Assembly (NCBI GenBank): GCA_028288775.1
Contig: JAQGHP010000144.1
Coordinates: 1 to 11,822, forward strand
Length of the DNA stretch: 11,822 nt
From: Phycisphaerales bacterium
GTDB lineage: Bacteria; Planctomycetota; Phycisphaerae; Tepidisphaerales; Tepidisphaeraceae
Direction: 5' to 3'
The notes beneath the pieces are model-generated. The model did not search any database. It was not told the DNA's origin and saw only the letters and a list, made by a program, of their open reading frames with translations. Positions 1 to 6,708 of the stretch are shown one piece after another (within the stretch, counting starts at the first letter, position 1; the number at the start of each line of letters is the position of its first letter). The translations under genes were made by a program, and so were the position numbers.

Positions 1-127
1 TCATGAGTGAAACGTGACAGCGCGAAAATGAAATTTGCGGTCGTGATCGAACGAGAATATTGGCAGGTTGGTTGGCGAACGGCAAAGTGATGGCGGCCAA
101 TCGTTTGCAATAAACGTTGTCTAAGAC

Positions 128-144
128 GGTCCGCCCTGCGGACC
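128..144 (+). promoter_or_regulatory. Leader hairpin upstream of groES
   Basis: GGTCCGC and GCGGACC form a perfect 7-bp stem around a three-base loop (CCT). The stem ends six bases before the groES Shine-Dalgarno sequence. It could be a regulatory leader structure or a small member of the palindromic repeats seen elsewhere in the window (the following CCTAC resembles the end of the repeat at 10404-10428). I found no CIRCE inverted repeat and no convincing -35/-10 pair in bases 1-165, so how the operon is heat-regulated cannot be read from this sequence. Confidence 0.45.
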
Positions 145-150
145 CTACAT

Positions 151-157
151 GAGGTGG
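151..157 (+). promoter_or_regulatory. groES ribosome binding site
   Basis: GAGGTGG lies eight bases before the ATG at 166. It decides the start: the in-frame GTG at 154 lies inside this Shine-Dalgarno sequence and is therefore not the likely initiation codon. Confidence 0.75.
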
Positions 158-165
158 AACCAGCT

Positions 166-453
166 ATGAAATTGAAGCCCCTTGCGGATCGTGTGATCGT
201 CAAGCAGTCGGAAGCGGAGACCAAGACCGCCAGCGGAATTGTGCTGCCCGACAGCGCCAAGGAAAAGCCCACCAAGGGCAAAGTCATCTCCGTCGGCCCC
301 GGCAAGCTCGACGACCACGGCAAACCCATGACCCTCGGCGTCCGCCCCGGCGACACCGTCTACTACGGCAAATACTCCGGCACCGACGTCGAAGTCGAAG
401 GCAACAAGTTCGTCATCCTCCGGGAGTCGGACATTTTGGGCGTACTCGAGTAA
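166..453 (+). CDS. groES: Co-chaperonin GroES (Hsp10)
   Basis: This 95-residue protein is the cytoplasmic heptameric lid that closes the GroEL chamber during ATP-driven protein folding. The sequence opens with the usual GroES pattern (KLKPLADRVIVK, residues 2-13). The mobile loop follows at about residues 16-33 and carries the GIVLP motif (24-28), whose Ile-Val-Leu contacts the GroEL apical domain. The end, KFVILRESDILGVLE, is typical, and the length matches the family (94-100). The ATG at 166 has a good Shine-Dalgarno eight bases upstream. groEL follows on the same strand after a 119-base gap filled by a fold-back repeat, so the two genes probably form one transcript. No CIRCE operator is visible. 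Identification is essentially certain. Confidence 0.97.
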   Translation: MKLKPLADRVIVKQSEAETKTASGIVLPDSAKEKPTKGKVISVGPGKLDDHGKPMTLGVRPGDTVYYGKYSGTDVEVEGNKFVILRESDILGVLE

Positions 454-457
454 CAGA

Positions 458-557
458 AGTTGCTGGTTGCTGGTTGCTAGTTGCTGGTAAGAGGCAACAG
501 CACCAGCCCCGCGGGATTTGCATCCCACCAGCAACCAGTAACCAGCAACCAGCAACT
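458..557. repeat. Heptamer fold-back repeat between groES and groEL
   Basis: Two 31-base arms (458-488 and 527-557) are inverted copies of each other with two mismatches. Each arm is built of a seven-base unit of the type GTTGCTG repeated about four times. The 38-base spacer contains its own small hairpin (GGGAT, 513-517, with ATCCC, 522-526). As RNA this would form a long stem within the groESL message just before the groEL ribosome binding site. A relative with the unit GTTGCCA lies between grpE and fmdB at 5986-6132. Confidence 0.85.
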
Positions 558-563
558 ACTCAC

Positions 564-567
564 GGAG
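564..567 (+). promoter_or_regulatory. groEL ribosome binding site
   Basis: GGAG lies five bases before the ATG at 573, immediately after the fold-back repeat. It supports 573 as the start, although the frame is open back to 474 through the repeat. Confidence 0.75.
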
Positions 568-572
568 TTTCC

Positions 573-2201
573 ATGGCAGCAAAACAAATGAAGTTCGACA
601 CCGACGCCCGCTCCGAGCTGGGCGCGGGGCTTTCCCAGCTCGCTCGCGCCGTCAAGGCGACCCTCGGGCCGCGCGGCCGCAACGTCGTGTTGCAGAAATC
701 CTTCGGCTCGCCCCGCATCACCAAGGACGGCGTCACCGTCTCCAAGGAAATCGAGCTCCCGCAGCCCTTCGAGAACATGGGCGCGAAGCTCGTGAACATC
801 GTCGCCTCCAAGACCGGCGACGTGGCCGGCGACGGCACCACCACCGCCGTCGTCCTGGCCGAGGAGATCTACGCGCAGGGCCTCCGCCACGCGACGCTGG
901 GCACCAACCCCGTGCTCATTCAACGCGGCATCCTCAAGGCCGCGGAAGTCGCCGCCGACGCCATCACCGCCATGGCCAAGAAGGTGAAAGGCCGCGAAGA
1001 CTACAAGCGCGTCGCCACCATCTCTGCCAATGGCGACGAAAAGATCGGCGACCTCATGGCCGACGCCATGGAGAAGGTCGGCAAGGAAGGCGTCATCACC
1101 GTCGATGAAGGCAAGGGCACCGAGTCCACCCTCGAGTACACCGAGGGCATGCAGTTCGACAAGGGCTATCTCTCCCCCTACTTCCTCACCAACCCAACCA
1201 CGCTCGAAGCCACGCTGGAGAACGCCTACATCCTCCTGCACGAAAAGAAGATCAATAACCTCTCCGAGCTGCTCCCGCTGCTCAACAAGATCGTCACCAG
1301 CAGCCGCCCCCTGCTAATCATTGCCGAGGACGTGGAGTCCGAAGCACTGGCCGCCCTGGTCGTCAACAAGCACCGCGGCGTATTGAACGTCTGCGCCGTT
1401 AAGGCCCCGGGCTTCGGCGATCGCCGCAAGGCGCTCATGGCCGATCTCGCGGTCGTCACCGGCGGGCAGTTCATCAGCGAAGACGTCGGCCTGAAGCTCG
1501 AAAACGTCGAGCTCGAACAGCTCGGGCAGGCCAAGCGCATCACCGTCGACAAGGACAAGACCCTGATCGTCGAAGGGGCCGGCAAGCGCAAGGAGATCGA
1601 CACCCGCGCCGACCAGATCCGCCAGCAGATCGAAAAGACCACCAGCGACTATGACAAGGAAAAGCTCCAGGAGCGCCTCGCCAAGCTCACGGGCGGCGTA
1701 GCCGTCATCCGCGCGGGCGCGGCCACCGAAACCGAGATGAAGGAACGCAAGGACCTCATCGACGACGCCCTGCACGCCACGCGGGCCGCCGCCGAAGAGG
1801 GGATCGTCCCGGGCGGCGGCGTCGCCTTCCTGCGGGCCATCGAGGCCGTCGAAGGCGCACGCTCCAAGGCCAAGGGCGACGAGCGGATCGGCTTTGACAT
1901 CGTGGCCGAGGCGCTGCGTTCCCCCGCCCGCCAGATCGCCGACAACGCCGGTGAAGACGGCGAAGTGGTGGTCGCCCAGATCATCGAAAACAAGAACCCC
2001 AACTGGGGCTACAACGCCGCCGCCGACGAGTACGGCGACATGCTCAAGCTGGGCATCATCGACCCGGCCAAGGTGAACAAGACCGCCCTGCTCAACGCCG
2101 CGAGCGTCGCCGGGCTGGCCTTGACCACGGACGTGCTGATCACCGAGCTGAAGGAAAAGAAGGGCGAGGAGTCAGCGGCAGTCGCCGGGGCCGTCGTCTG
2201 A
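573..2201 (+). CDS. groEL: Chaperonin GroEL (Hsp60)
   Basis: This 542-residue protein is the cytoplasmic 14-mer chaperonin that folds proteins in an ATP-driven chamber capped by GroES. The equatorial ATP-site motifs are present: LGPRGRNV (31-38), KDGVTVSKEI (51-60) and GDGTTTAV (86-93) with Asp87. The apical domain lies in the middle of the protein, and the family signature AAAEEGIVPGGG is near residue 405. The length is standard. The C-terminus ends ESAAVAGAVV and has no Gly-Gly-Met repeat tail, a feature seen in some paralogous chaperonins. The ATG at 573 is chosen because GGAG lies five bases upstream and MAAKQMKFD is a typical GroEL beginning. The frame is open upstream to 474, but that part only translates repeat DNA. 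An intrinsic terminator follows. Confidence 0.98.
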   Translation: MAAKQMKFDTDARSELGAGLSQLARAVKATLGPRGRNVVLQKSFGSPRITKDGVTVSKEIELPQPFENMGAKLVNIVASKTGDVAGDGTTTAVVLAEEIYAQGLRHATLGTNPVLIQRGILKAAEVAADAITAMAKKVKGREDYKRVATISANGDEKIGDLMADAMEKVGKEGVITVDEGKGTESTLEYTEGMQFDKGYLSPYFLTNPTTLEATLENAYILLHEKKINNLSELLPLLNKIVTSSRPLLIIAEDVESEALAALVVNKHRGVLNVCAVKAPGFGDRRKALMADLAVVTGGQFISEDVGLKLENVELEQLGQAKRITVDKDKTLIVEGAGKRKEIDTRADQIRQQIEKTTSDYDKEKLQERLAKLTGGVAVIRAGAATETEMKERKDLIDDALHATRAAAEEGIVPGGGVAFLRAIEAVEGARSKAKGDERIGFDIVAEALRSPARQIADNAGEDGEVVVAQIIENKNPNWGYNAAADEYGDMLKLGIIDPAKVNKTALLNAASVAGLALTTDVLITELKEKKGEESAAVAGAVV

Positions 2202-2217
2202 TGAATCGTTGCTGAAT

Positions 2218-2265
2218 GGCCGGGCGATGCCAGCACATCGGCGCTGGCATCGCCCGGTCTGTTTT
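2218..2265 (+). terminator. Intrinsic terminator of groES-groEL
   Basis: CGGGCGATGCCAGC (2221-2234) pairs perfectly with 2243-2256 around an eight-base loop. The stem extends by three more pairs including one G-U, to 2218 and 2259. TGTTTT follows. The position, 16 bases after the groEL stop codon, fits a Rho-independent terminator. Confidence 0.8.
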
Positions 2266-2299
2266 GGACTCAGCTTTAAGACGGTCTCGGAACCTCGAC

Positions 2300-2409
2300 T
2301 GTGACATGGGCGTCCCGCCCATGCTCGACGCGCTGGGATTCGGGAAGCCCTAAAGCGCGGCGCAGCGGAATTCTTGAGTCGCCGGCACGGGCGAGACGCC
2401 CGTGTCACA
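2300..2409. repeat. Palindrome-bounded ~110-bp repeat element, copy A
   Basis: The left end (2300-2323) and right end (2386-2409) are 24-base inverted repeats of each other differing at three positions. Each end is also an imperfect palindrome (for example CATGGGCG-TCCC-GCCCATG). The outermost bases are TGTGAC and GTCACA. A second copy with nearly identical ends but a poorly conserved interior is at 6979-7092. The right end touches the ATG of the nuclease gene at 2410. It resembles miniature REP-like elements that spread in planctomycete-type genomes; no transposase gene is present here. Confidence 0.8.
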
Positions 2410-3747
2410 ATGAAGCTTTGCAAAACGACTTCGAGACGAGAGAGCGAGAAACTCGTGCCGGCCACACCCGCGTCGATCAATCTGCTCCATGACGTGCGCT
2501 CCTTGGTGGCGCGCCACCGCTGGCTTGCGCAAAAGCAGGGGCTGCAGTTCAACGTCTTCGATATTCTGGGCCTCACATCGAACGAGGTACGGTGCCATTC
2601 CGCGTTTCTCGCATCGATGCTCGACCCCGACGGCCCGCACGGGCAAGGCGATCTGTTCCTGCGGCTCTTCTTGAAGGAAATCTGCGAACTCGGCCACCCT
2701 TCATTGCCCTCCGATCCAGAATTTCCTGCAACTTCGCCATGGCGCGTGCTCGTCGAATCGCGGTTCTCGCTCGCCCCGACGGCGACCGAGTCCGCGCTTA
2801 CGGGCAGAATTGATTTGCTGCTCGAATGTGGTGACCGCTGGATCATCATCGAAAACAAGATCTATGCCGACGACCAGCCGCTACAGTTGGAGCGATACGA
2901 ACGTTACGCGCGAAAGAGAAATAAGGCTTCGACGCTTATTTACCTGACCCTGGAAGGCGGCGAGCCCGATGCCGCGACACTGGGAACGATGTCGAAAGAT
3001 CGGGTCATCCCGATCGGCTATGGCATCCTGATCGATTCGTGGCTCGACGAGTGCATCAAGGCCGCGGCCCTGGTACCGGCCATCCGGGAATCACTTGCGC
3101 AATATCAGCGCCTCGTGCGCCGCTTAAGCGGGGGCGGCCTGGGGAGGGAACTGACGATGGAAATCGCCGACCAGCTTATGACCCCGTCCTATCTCGAAGC
3201 GGCGATGGAAATCGAACGCGCATTGGTCGAAGCAAAAACCCGCGTTCAGTTCGCCTTTTGGAGCGAATTACGGGAGCAACTGGAATCGCGATTCACACTG
3301 GGTCCGTCCCAGTTCATGAACGCCTTCGCGCCGAGCCGCGACAAGATCCGAACCTATAGTTTGCAGGGACCTCAGATGAGCCGACAGTTCGGCTTGAGCC
3401 TTCCCATAGAGACATCAGTATCAGGGCGGACGATAGCCTTGCTGCTTACGGTGTATAACAACGTGTATTTCGCAGTCGCGGCCGTTGAAGACGACGGCTG
3501 GGCCGCGCTTACGTCAACAGAGAAGGCGTGGGTGGAAGCGGCTCTCGAACACGCGGGTACTGTCCCAAAGCGTGAAGCAGGAAGGGTTTGGTTCCCGAGT
3601 TCTACACGGCTTCCTTTCAAAGATTTTGGCCCCGAATGCGTGAAACTTGCGGATGAGCAAGCCCGTCGGCAGCGCATTGACGAGATCGTCGATGAAGCGG
3701 CCCGGCTGTTACCTATTTTGAAGAACAGCGTGGGTGCGACGGATTGA
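2410..3747 (+). CDS. PD-(D/E)XK nuclease superfamily protein (PDDEXK_4 type)
   Basis: This 445-residue protein is probably a Mg2+-dependent DNase; its biological target is unknown. The family-like N-terminal block FNVFDILGLTSNEVRCHSAF (48-67) and LDPDGPHGQGDLFLRLFL (71-88) is present. The nuclease core follows: Asp135 in GRIDLLLE, then Glu148-Asn149-Lys150 in WIIIENKIYADDQ, with QLERYERYA after it. This matches the D...ExK active site, so catalysis looks intact. The C-terminal half (about 240-445) carries no motif I recognise. No signal peptide or membrane segment is seen. The start is uncertain: ATG 2410 directly abuts repeat copy A and has no clear Shine-Dalgarno, and GTG 2455, after a purine-rich stretch, is an alternative. 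It sits alone between two chaperone loci and was probably acquired. Confidence 0.85.
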   Translation: MKLCKTTSRRESEKLVPATPASINLLHDVRSLVARHRWLAQKQGLQFNVFDILGLTSNEVRCHSAFLASMLDPDGPHGQGDLFLRLFLKEICELGHPSLPSDPEFPATSPWRVLVESRFSLAPTATESALTGRIDLLLECGDRWIIIENKIYADDQPLQLERYERYARKRNKASTLIYLTLEGGEPDAATLGTMSKDRVIPIGYGILIDSWLDECIKAAALVPAIRESLAQYQRLVRRLSGGGLGRELTMEIADQLMTPSYLEAAMEIERALVEAKTRVQFAFWSELREQLESRFTLGPSQFMNAFAPSRDKIRTYSLQGPQMSRQFGLSLPIETSVSGRTIALLLTVYNNVYFAVAAVEDDGWAALTSTEKAWVEAALEHAGTVPKREAGRVWFPSSTRLPFKDFGPECVKLADEQARRQRIDEIVDEAARLLPILKNSVGATD

Positions 3748-3817
3748 GTCACGATGACCAAAGCCGGCTTCGCGCCATCTCACCCGGGAACTGCTGCTCA
3801 CCGCCCCCGAGTTTCAT

Positions 3818-4084
3818 TTGAAGGACATCGGCGGCCGGTGGAGCGGGTCGATTGTCGCAAAATCTTTCAAGGGAATACGTGATAATGCACGACAAGAGGT
3901 GATTTGGGACGCGCTGGACGAGGCCTTGGGGCCGCAATGCGTGAAGTCGGTCGGAATGCTTCTGGCCCATACGCCTGATGAATGGGAGCCCGACCTCAGC
4001 GACACCGCCTTGGCAGCCCCCGGTTCTTATCGACACCGACGAGCAGGAGGCGCGGCCACGAACCCGCCGCCCTGTAAGCAGTAG
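3818..4084 (+). CDS. BolA/IbaG-like small protein, 5' end doubtful (possible frameshift)
   Basis: The frame encodes a pattern resembling the BolA fold: SGSIVAKSFKG, then RQEVIWDALDEALG, then a strand and HTPDEWE. BolA and IbaG proteins have the same order (a hydrophobic strand ending in FxG, a helix with a Tyr or Trp, and a terminal TPxEW), with similar spacing. Some BolA proteins pair with monothiol glutaredoxins in iron-sulfur metabolism; that role is not shown here. Similarity seems to begin before the TTG at 3818 (RELLLTAPEFH from 3785), but an in-frame TGA lies at 3755. An ATG in another frame at 3754, six bases after the nuclease stop, would join this frame after a one-base shift. So this is either a rare-start gene or a frameshifted relic. 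The last ~30 residues look non-conserved. Confidence 0.5.
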   Translation: MKDIGGRWSGSIVAKSFKGIRDNARQEVIWDALDEALGPQCVKSVGMLLAHTPDEWEPDLSDTALAAPGSYRHRRAGGAATNPPPCKQ

Positions 4085-4099
4085 AAATAGTACCGGAGA

Positions 4100-4122
4100 T
4101 CCGACCGTAGCCTCGGTCCGGA
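4100..4122 (+). promoter_or_regulatory. Possible hairpin in the dnaJ leader
   Basis: TCCGACCG (4100-4107) can pair with CGGTCCGGA (4114-4122) with a single bulged base and a six-base loop. No U-run follows, so it is not a good terminator. It lies about 27 bases before the dnaJ start and might be a leader structure. Support is weak. Confidence 0.3.
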
Positions 4123-4148
4123 CTGCGCAGTAACAGTGAAAACTCAGG

Positions 4149-5294
4149 ATGAGCGTGGCAACTAAACGAGACTATTACGAAGTGCTGGGCGTAACGCGGA
4201 CGGCGGACGCCGAAGAGATCAAGCGCGCCTACCGCCGGCTCGCCATGAAGTATCACCCCGACCGCAATCAGGGCGACAACGGCGGCGGCGAGTCGGAGCT
4301 GAAGTTCAAGGAATGCTCCGAGGCATACGAAGTCCTCTCCGATGCCGGCAAACGCCAGCGCTACGACCAGTACGGCCACCAGGGCGTCACCGGCCAGCAC
4401 GATTTCTCCCACATGGACGTCGGCGACATCTTCTCGATGTTCGACGACATCTTCGGCGGCCTGGGCGGCCGCGGGGGCGCGCGGGCGCAAGGCGCGCGAC
4501 GCGGGCCGCAGCGCGGGTTTGACCTGGAAACGCAGGTCGAGCTCAGTCTCGCCGAAGTGGCCTCGGGCGCCGAAAAAACGATTGAGTTCGAGAAGCAGGA
4601 CACCTGCGAAACCTGCAAGGGCTCGGGCGCCAAGCCGGGCTCTTCGCCGGTCGTCTGCGTACAGTGCGGCGGGCAGGGGCGCGTCACCCAGCAAGGCTTC
4701 GGCGGCATGTTCCGCATGGTCACCGCCTGCCCCAATTGCCGCGGCCGCGGCGCGGTCGTCCGCGACCATTGCCCCACCTGCCGGGGCTCGGGCCGCCAGG
4801 CCCGCAAGCGCGTTGTCACCGTCAAAATTCCCGCCGGCGTACACGAAGGACAATCGATCGTCATCACTGGCGAGGGCGAGGCCGGCGAGCCGGGCGGCCC
4901 CTCGGGCGACCTGCACTGCTACATCGCCGTCAAGCCTCACCCCATCTTCACGCGCCACAACAGCGACCTCGTCTGCCAGGTGCCCATCTCCTTCACCCAT
5001 GCCGCTCTGGGCGGGACGATCGAAGTTCCCACGCTCAAGGGCAAGGAAGAGCTGGAAATCCCCAGCGGCACCCAGCACGGCGAAGTCTTCAAGCTCAAAG
5101 GAAAAGGCCTGCCCGGCCTGCGGACGCACAAAGTGGGCGACGAACTCGTGCAGATTTACATCGAAATCCCCAAGAAGCTCAGCGAGAGGCAAAAGCAGCT
5201 TCTCAAGGATTTCGCCGCGACGGATGATGGATCGATGATGCCGCAGCGCAAAGGGTTTATGGATAAACTGAAGCAGGTGCTGACCGGCGAATAG
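4149..5294 (+). CDS. dnaJ: Chaperone DnaJ (Hsp40, type I)
   Basis: This 381-residue protein is the cytoplasmic J-domain co-chaperone that delivers substrates to DnaK and stimulates its ATPase. The J domain covers about 7-73 with the HPD motif at 36-38. A Gly/Phe-containing linker spans about 94-125. All four CxxCxGxG zinc-binding repeats are intact (Cys153/156, 170/173, 194/197 and 208/211), followed by the C-terminal substrate-binding domain (KIPAGVHEG onward). This is a complete type I DnaJ of normal length. The ATG at 4149 is used, but a GTG at 4155 is a serious alternative: AGGA lies five bases before it and gives the common start MATKRDYYEVLGV. grpE follows 114 bases later; dnaK is absent from the window. 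Confidence 0.97.
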   Translation: MSVATKRDYYEVLGVTRTADAEEIKRAYRRLAMKYHPDRNQGDNGGGESELKFKECSEAYEVLSDAGKRQRYDQYGHQGVTGQHDFSHMDVGDIFSMFDDIFGGLGGRGGARAQGARRGPQRGFDLETQVELSLAEVASGAEKTIEFEKQDTCETCKGSGAKPGSSPVVCVQCGGQGRVTQQGFGGMFRMVTACPNCRGRGAVVRDHCPTCRGSGRQARKRVVTVKIPAGVHEGQSIVITGEGEAGEPGGPSGDLHCYIAVKPHPIFTRHNSDLVCQVPISFTHAALGGTIEVPTLKGKEELEIPSGTQHGEVFKLKGKGLPGLRTHKVGDELVQIYIEIPKKLSERQKQLLKDFAATDDGSMMPQRKGFMDKLKQVLTGE

Positions 5295-5408
5295 ACGCGC
5301 CGCCTCCGCTGGAACGCGGTTTGTATTAGTCCTTGCAGTGGGTTCCGCGGCCTGCCAAAAATGGCACCGGCCGACGGGGGCCAGACTTCACTCTGACCGA
5401 GCGACGAC

Positions 5409-5981
5409 ATGAGCAGAATTCCCATCAACGACGAAAACGACCGCAACGAAGAGAACGACCAGCAAACGGGAGGCGACGGCAACACCCGCACCGCCGGCCA
5501 GCAGGCCGGAACCGCGGCCAAGCCCGATTCCGAGCTCGACGCCCTCCGCGCCGACCGCGATTCGCTGTACGACCGTCTGGCCCGCGCCACCGCCGAGTTT
5601 AAGAACTCGCAACGGCGGATGCAGCAGGACCTCGACAGCCGCCTGCAATACGCCAACAGCTCTGTCATCAAAACGCTTCTCCCCGTGATCGACAACTTCG
5701 AGCGCGCCTTGGCCGTAGACCCGGAGAAGATGGACGCGCGGTCGCTGCTTAAGGGGATGCAGATCGTCCACGACCAGTTGCTGTCAGTCCTCCGCCAGCA
5801 GGAGGTCGAGGAAATCGCCCCGCAGCCGGGCACCCCCTTCGACCCGGCGAAGCACGAAGCGATCATGCAGCAAGATTCGCAATACAAGGTCCCAACCGTC
5901 GTGCAGCTCCTGCAAAAGGGCTACGCCCTGCACGGCCGCACCCTCCGCCCGGCGCAGGTCGCGGTGAGTAAGAGTGTGTGA
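5409..5981 (+). CDS. grpE: Nucleotide exchange factor GrpE
   Basis: This 190-residue protein is the homodimeric factor that releases ADP from DnaK, acting with DnaJ in the Hsp70 cycle. The first ~40 residues are charged and probably disordered (rich in Asn, Asp, Gln and Gly). A long helix or coiled coil covers about 41-87, then LLPVIDNFERAL (91-102). The C-terminal beta domain carries the GrpE signature: FDPAKHEAI (144-152), then QKGYALHGRTLRPAQVAVSK (169-188). The length is typical. The ATG at 5409 has only a weak purine stretch upstream, but no better start is visible. It is downstream of dnaJ on the same strand, an order different from the common grpE-dnaK-dnaJ operon. Confidence 0.95.
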   Translation: MSRIPINDENDRNEENDQQTGGDGNTRTAGQQAGTAAKPDSELDALRADRDSLYDRLARATAEFKNSQRRMQQDLDSRLQYANSSVIKTLLPVIDNFERALAVDPEKMDARSLLKGMQIVHDQLLSVLRQQEVEEIAPQPGTPFDPAKHEAIMQQDSQYKVPTVVQLLQKGYALHGRTLRPAQVAVSKSV

Positions 5982-5985
5982 GGGA

Positions 5986-6132
5986 TAGTTGCCAGTTGTT
6001 AGTTGCCAGTTGCCAGTGAAGGAAGCAGAAGTGACGGGCTACGTTCGCATCGAGCGTCCGCAACTCGCAATGGGCAACTCCTGGCAACTTCTTTCTGGCA
6101 ACTAACAACTGGCAACTGGCAACTGGCAACTA
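5986..6132. repeat. Heptamer fold-back repeat between grpE and fmdB
   Basis: The 23-base segment 5987-6009 is perfectly complementary to 6095-6117, and both arms continue with further copies of the seven-base unit GTTGCCA. Because the unit is repeated, the arms can pair in more than one register. The right arm ends six bases before the fmdB ATG at 6139. It is built the same way as the groES-groEL repeat at 458-557 but with CCA where that one has CTG, so the two are related by architecture rather than identical copies. Confidence 0.85.
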
Positions 6133-6138
6133 ATTTTC

Positions 6139-6507
6139 ATGCCTACCTACGAATACAAGTGCAAGCGCTGCGGCCATAAGTTCGAGAAGTTCCACTCGAT
6201 GTCCGCCGCCCCGATTAAGAAATGCCCGGAGTGCGGGAAGAACGCCGTCGAGCGCCTCATCGGCACCGGCGCGGGCCTGATCTTCAAGGGCAGCGGCTTT
6301 TACATCACCGACTACCGCGACTCCGCGTACAAGGAAAAGGCGAAGGCCGATTCCGGCGAGCCCTCCCCCAAGCCCCAGACGGGCGACAAACCCGCCGCCG
6401 GCGCGAAGGCCGAAGGCGCCCCCGCCGCCGAGCCCAAGCCCGCCGCGAAGGCGGAACCCAAGCCGGAAAAGACCGCGTCAAAATCCGCATCGAAGAACAA
6501 GAAATAG
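6139..6507 (+). CDS. FmdB-type zinc-ribbon protein
   Basis: This 122-residue protein belongs to the FmdB/CxxC_CxxC_SSSS putative regulatory family. Its beginning, MPTYEYKCKRCGHKFEKFHS, is diagnostic. Cys8/Cys11 and Cys29/Cys32 form one zinc ribbon, and GLIFKGSGFYITDYR (46-60) is the conserved block after it. Residues from about 66 are a Lys/Ala/Pro/Glu-rich tail with no predicted fold, common in this family. The biochemical role is not established; the name comes from an operon in methylotrophs. No Shine-Dalgarno is visible: the ATG follows TAATTTTC directly after the fold-back repeat, so the repeat may have replaced the original leader. yacG follows after 18 bases. Confidence 0.88.
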   Translation: MPTYEYKCKRCGHKFEKFHSMSAAPIKKCPECGKNAVERLIGTGAGLIFKGSGFYITDYRDSAYKEKAKADSGEPSPKPQTGDKPAAGAKAEGAPAAEPKPAAKAEPKPEKTASKSASKNKK

Positions 6508-6525
6508 GCGAAAGTCGAATGCCCC

Positions 6526-6696
6526 GTGCGTTGCCCGATCTGCAAAAACCCCGTCGAAGAACCCAAGGACCCCAAGCAGCCCTCCACCTACCCCTTCTGC
6601 AGCGAACGCTGCAAGCTCATAGACCTGGGCCGCTGGCTCGACGGCAAATACCAAATCCCCGTCGAAGCCCCGGAAGAACCCGACGACGAGAAGTGA
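6526..6696 (+). CDS. yacG: DNA gyrase inhibitor / zinc-binding protein YacG
   Basis: This is a 56-residue protein read in the same frame as the preceding zinc-ribbon gene after its TAG stop. Family motifs are nearly complete: CPIC (Cys3/Cys6), PFCSERCKLIDLGRWL (23-38, with Cys25/Cys29 completing the zinc site), then GKYQIPV and an acidic tail. In E. coli, YacG binds gyrase and inhibits it; transfer of that role to this protein is inference. The start is GTG 6526; no in-frame ATG exists between the upstream stop and Cys3, and no good Shine-Dalgarno is visible, so translation may be coupled to the gene before it. A larger frame overlapping on the same strand (ATG 6519) is not the real product. 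Confidence 0.85.
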   Translation: MRCPICKNPVEEPKDPKQPSTYPFCSERCKLIDLGRWLDGKYQIPVEAPEEPDDEK

Positions 6697-6708
6697 GTCA
6701 TCCCCCTC

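Noticed and set aside
1..165. CIRCE operator or sigma-32-type promoter before groES
   Set aside because: No TTAGCACTC/GAGTGCTAA pair and no convincing heat-shock promoter hexamers were found; only a short hairpin is visible.
458..557. CRISPR array
   Set aside because: The repeated units are only seven bases with no unique spacers, and the arms are inverted; it is a fold-back heptamer repeat.
3996..5192. Long open frame on the - strand across dnaJ
   Set aside because: It is an antisense shadow of dnaJ, whose J domain and four zinc repeats are unmistakable.
5353..5366. Terminator between dnaJ and grpE
   Set aside because: TGCCA-AAAA-TGGCA is a short stem with no T-run after it, too weak to call.
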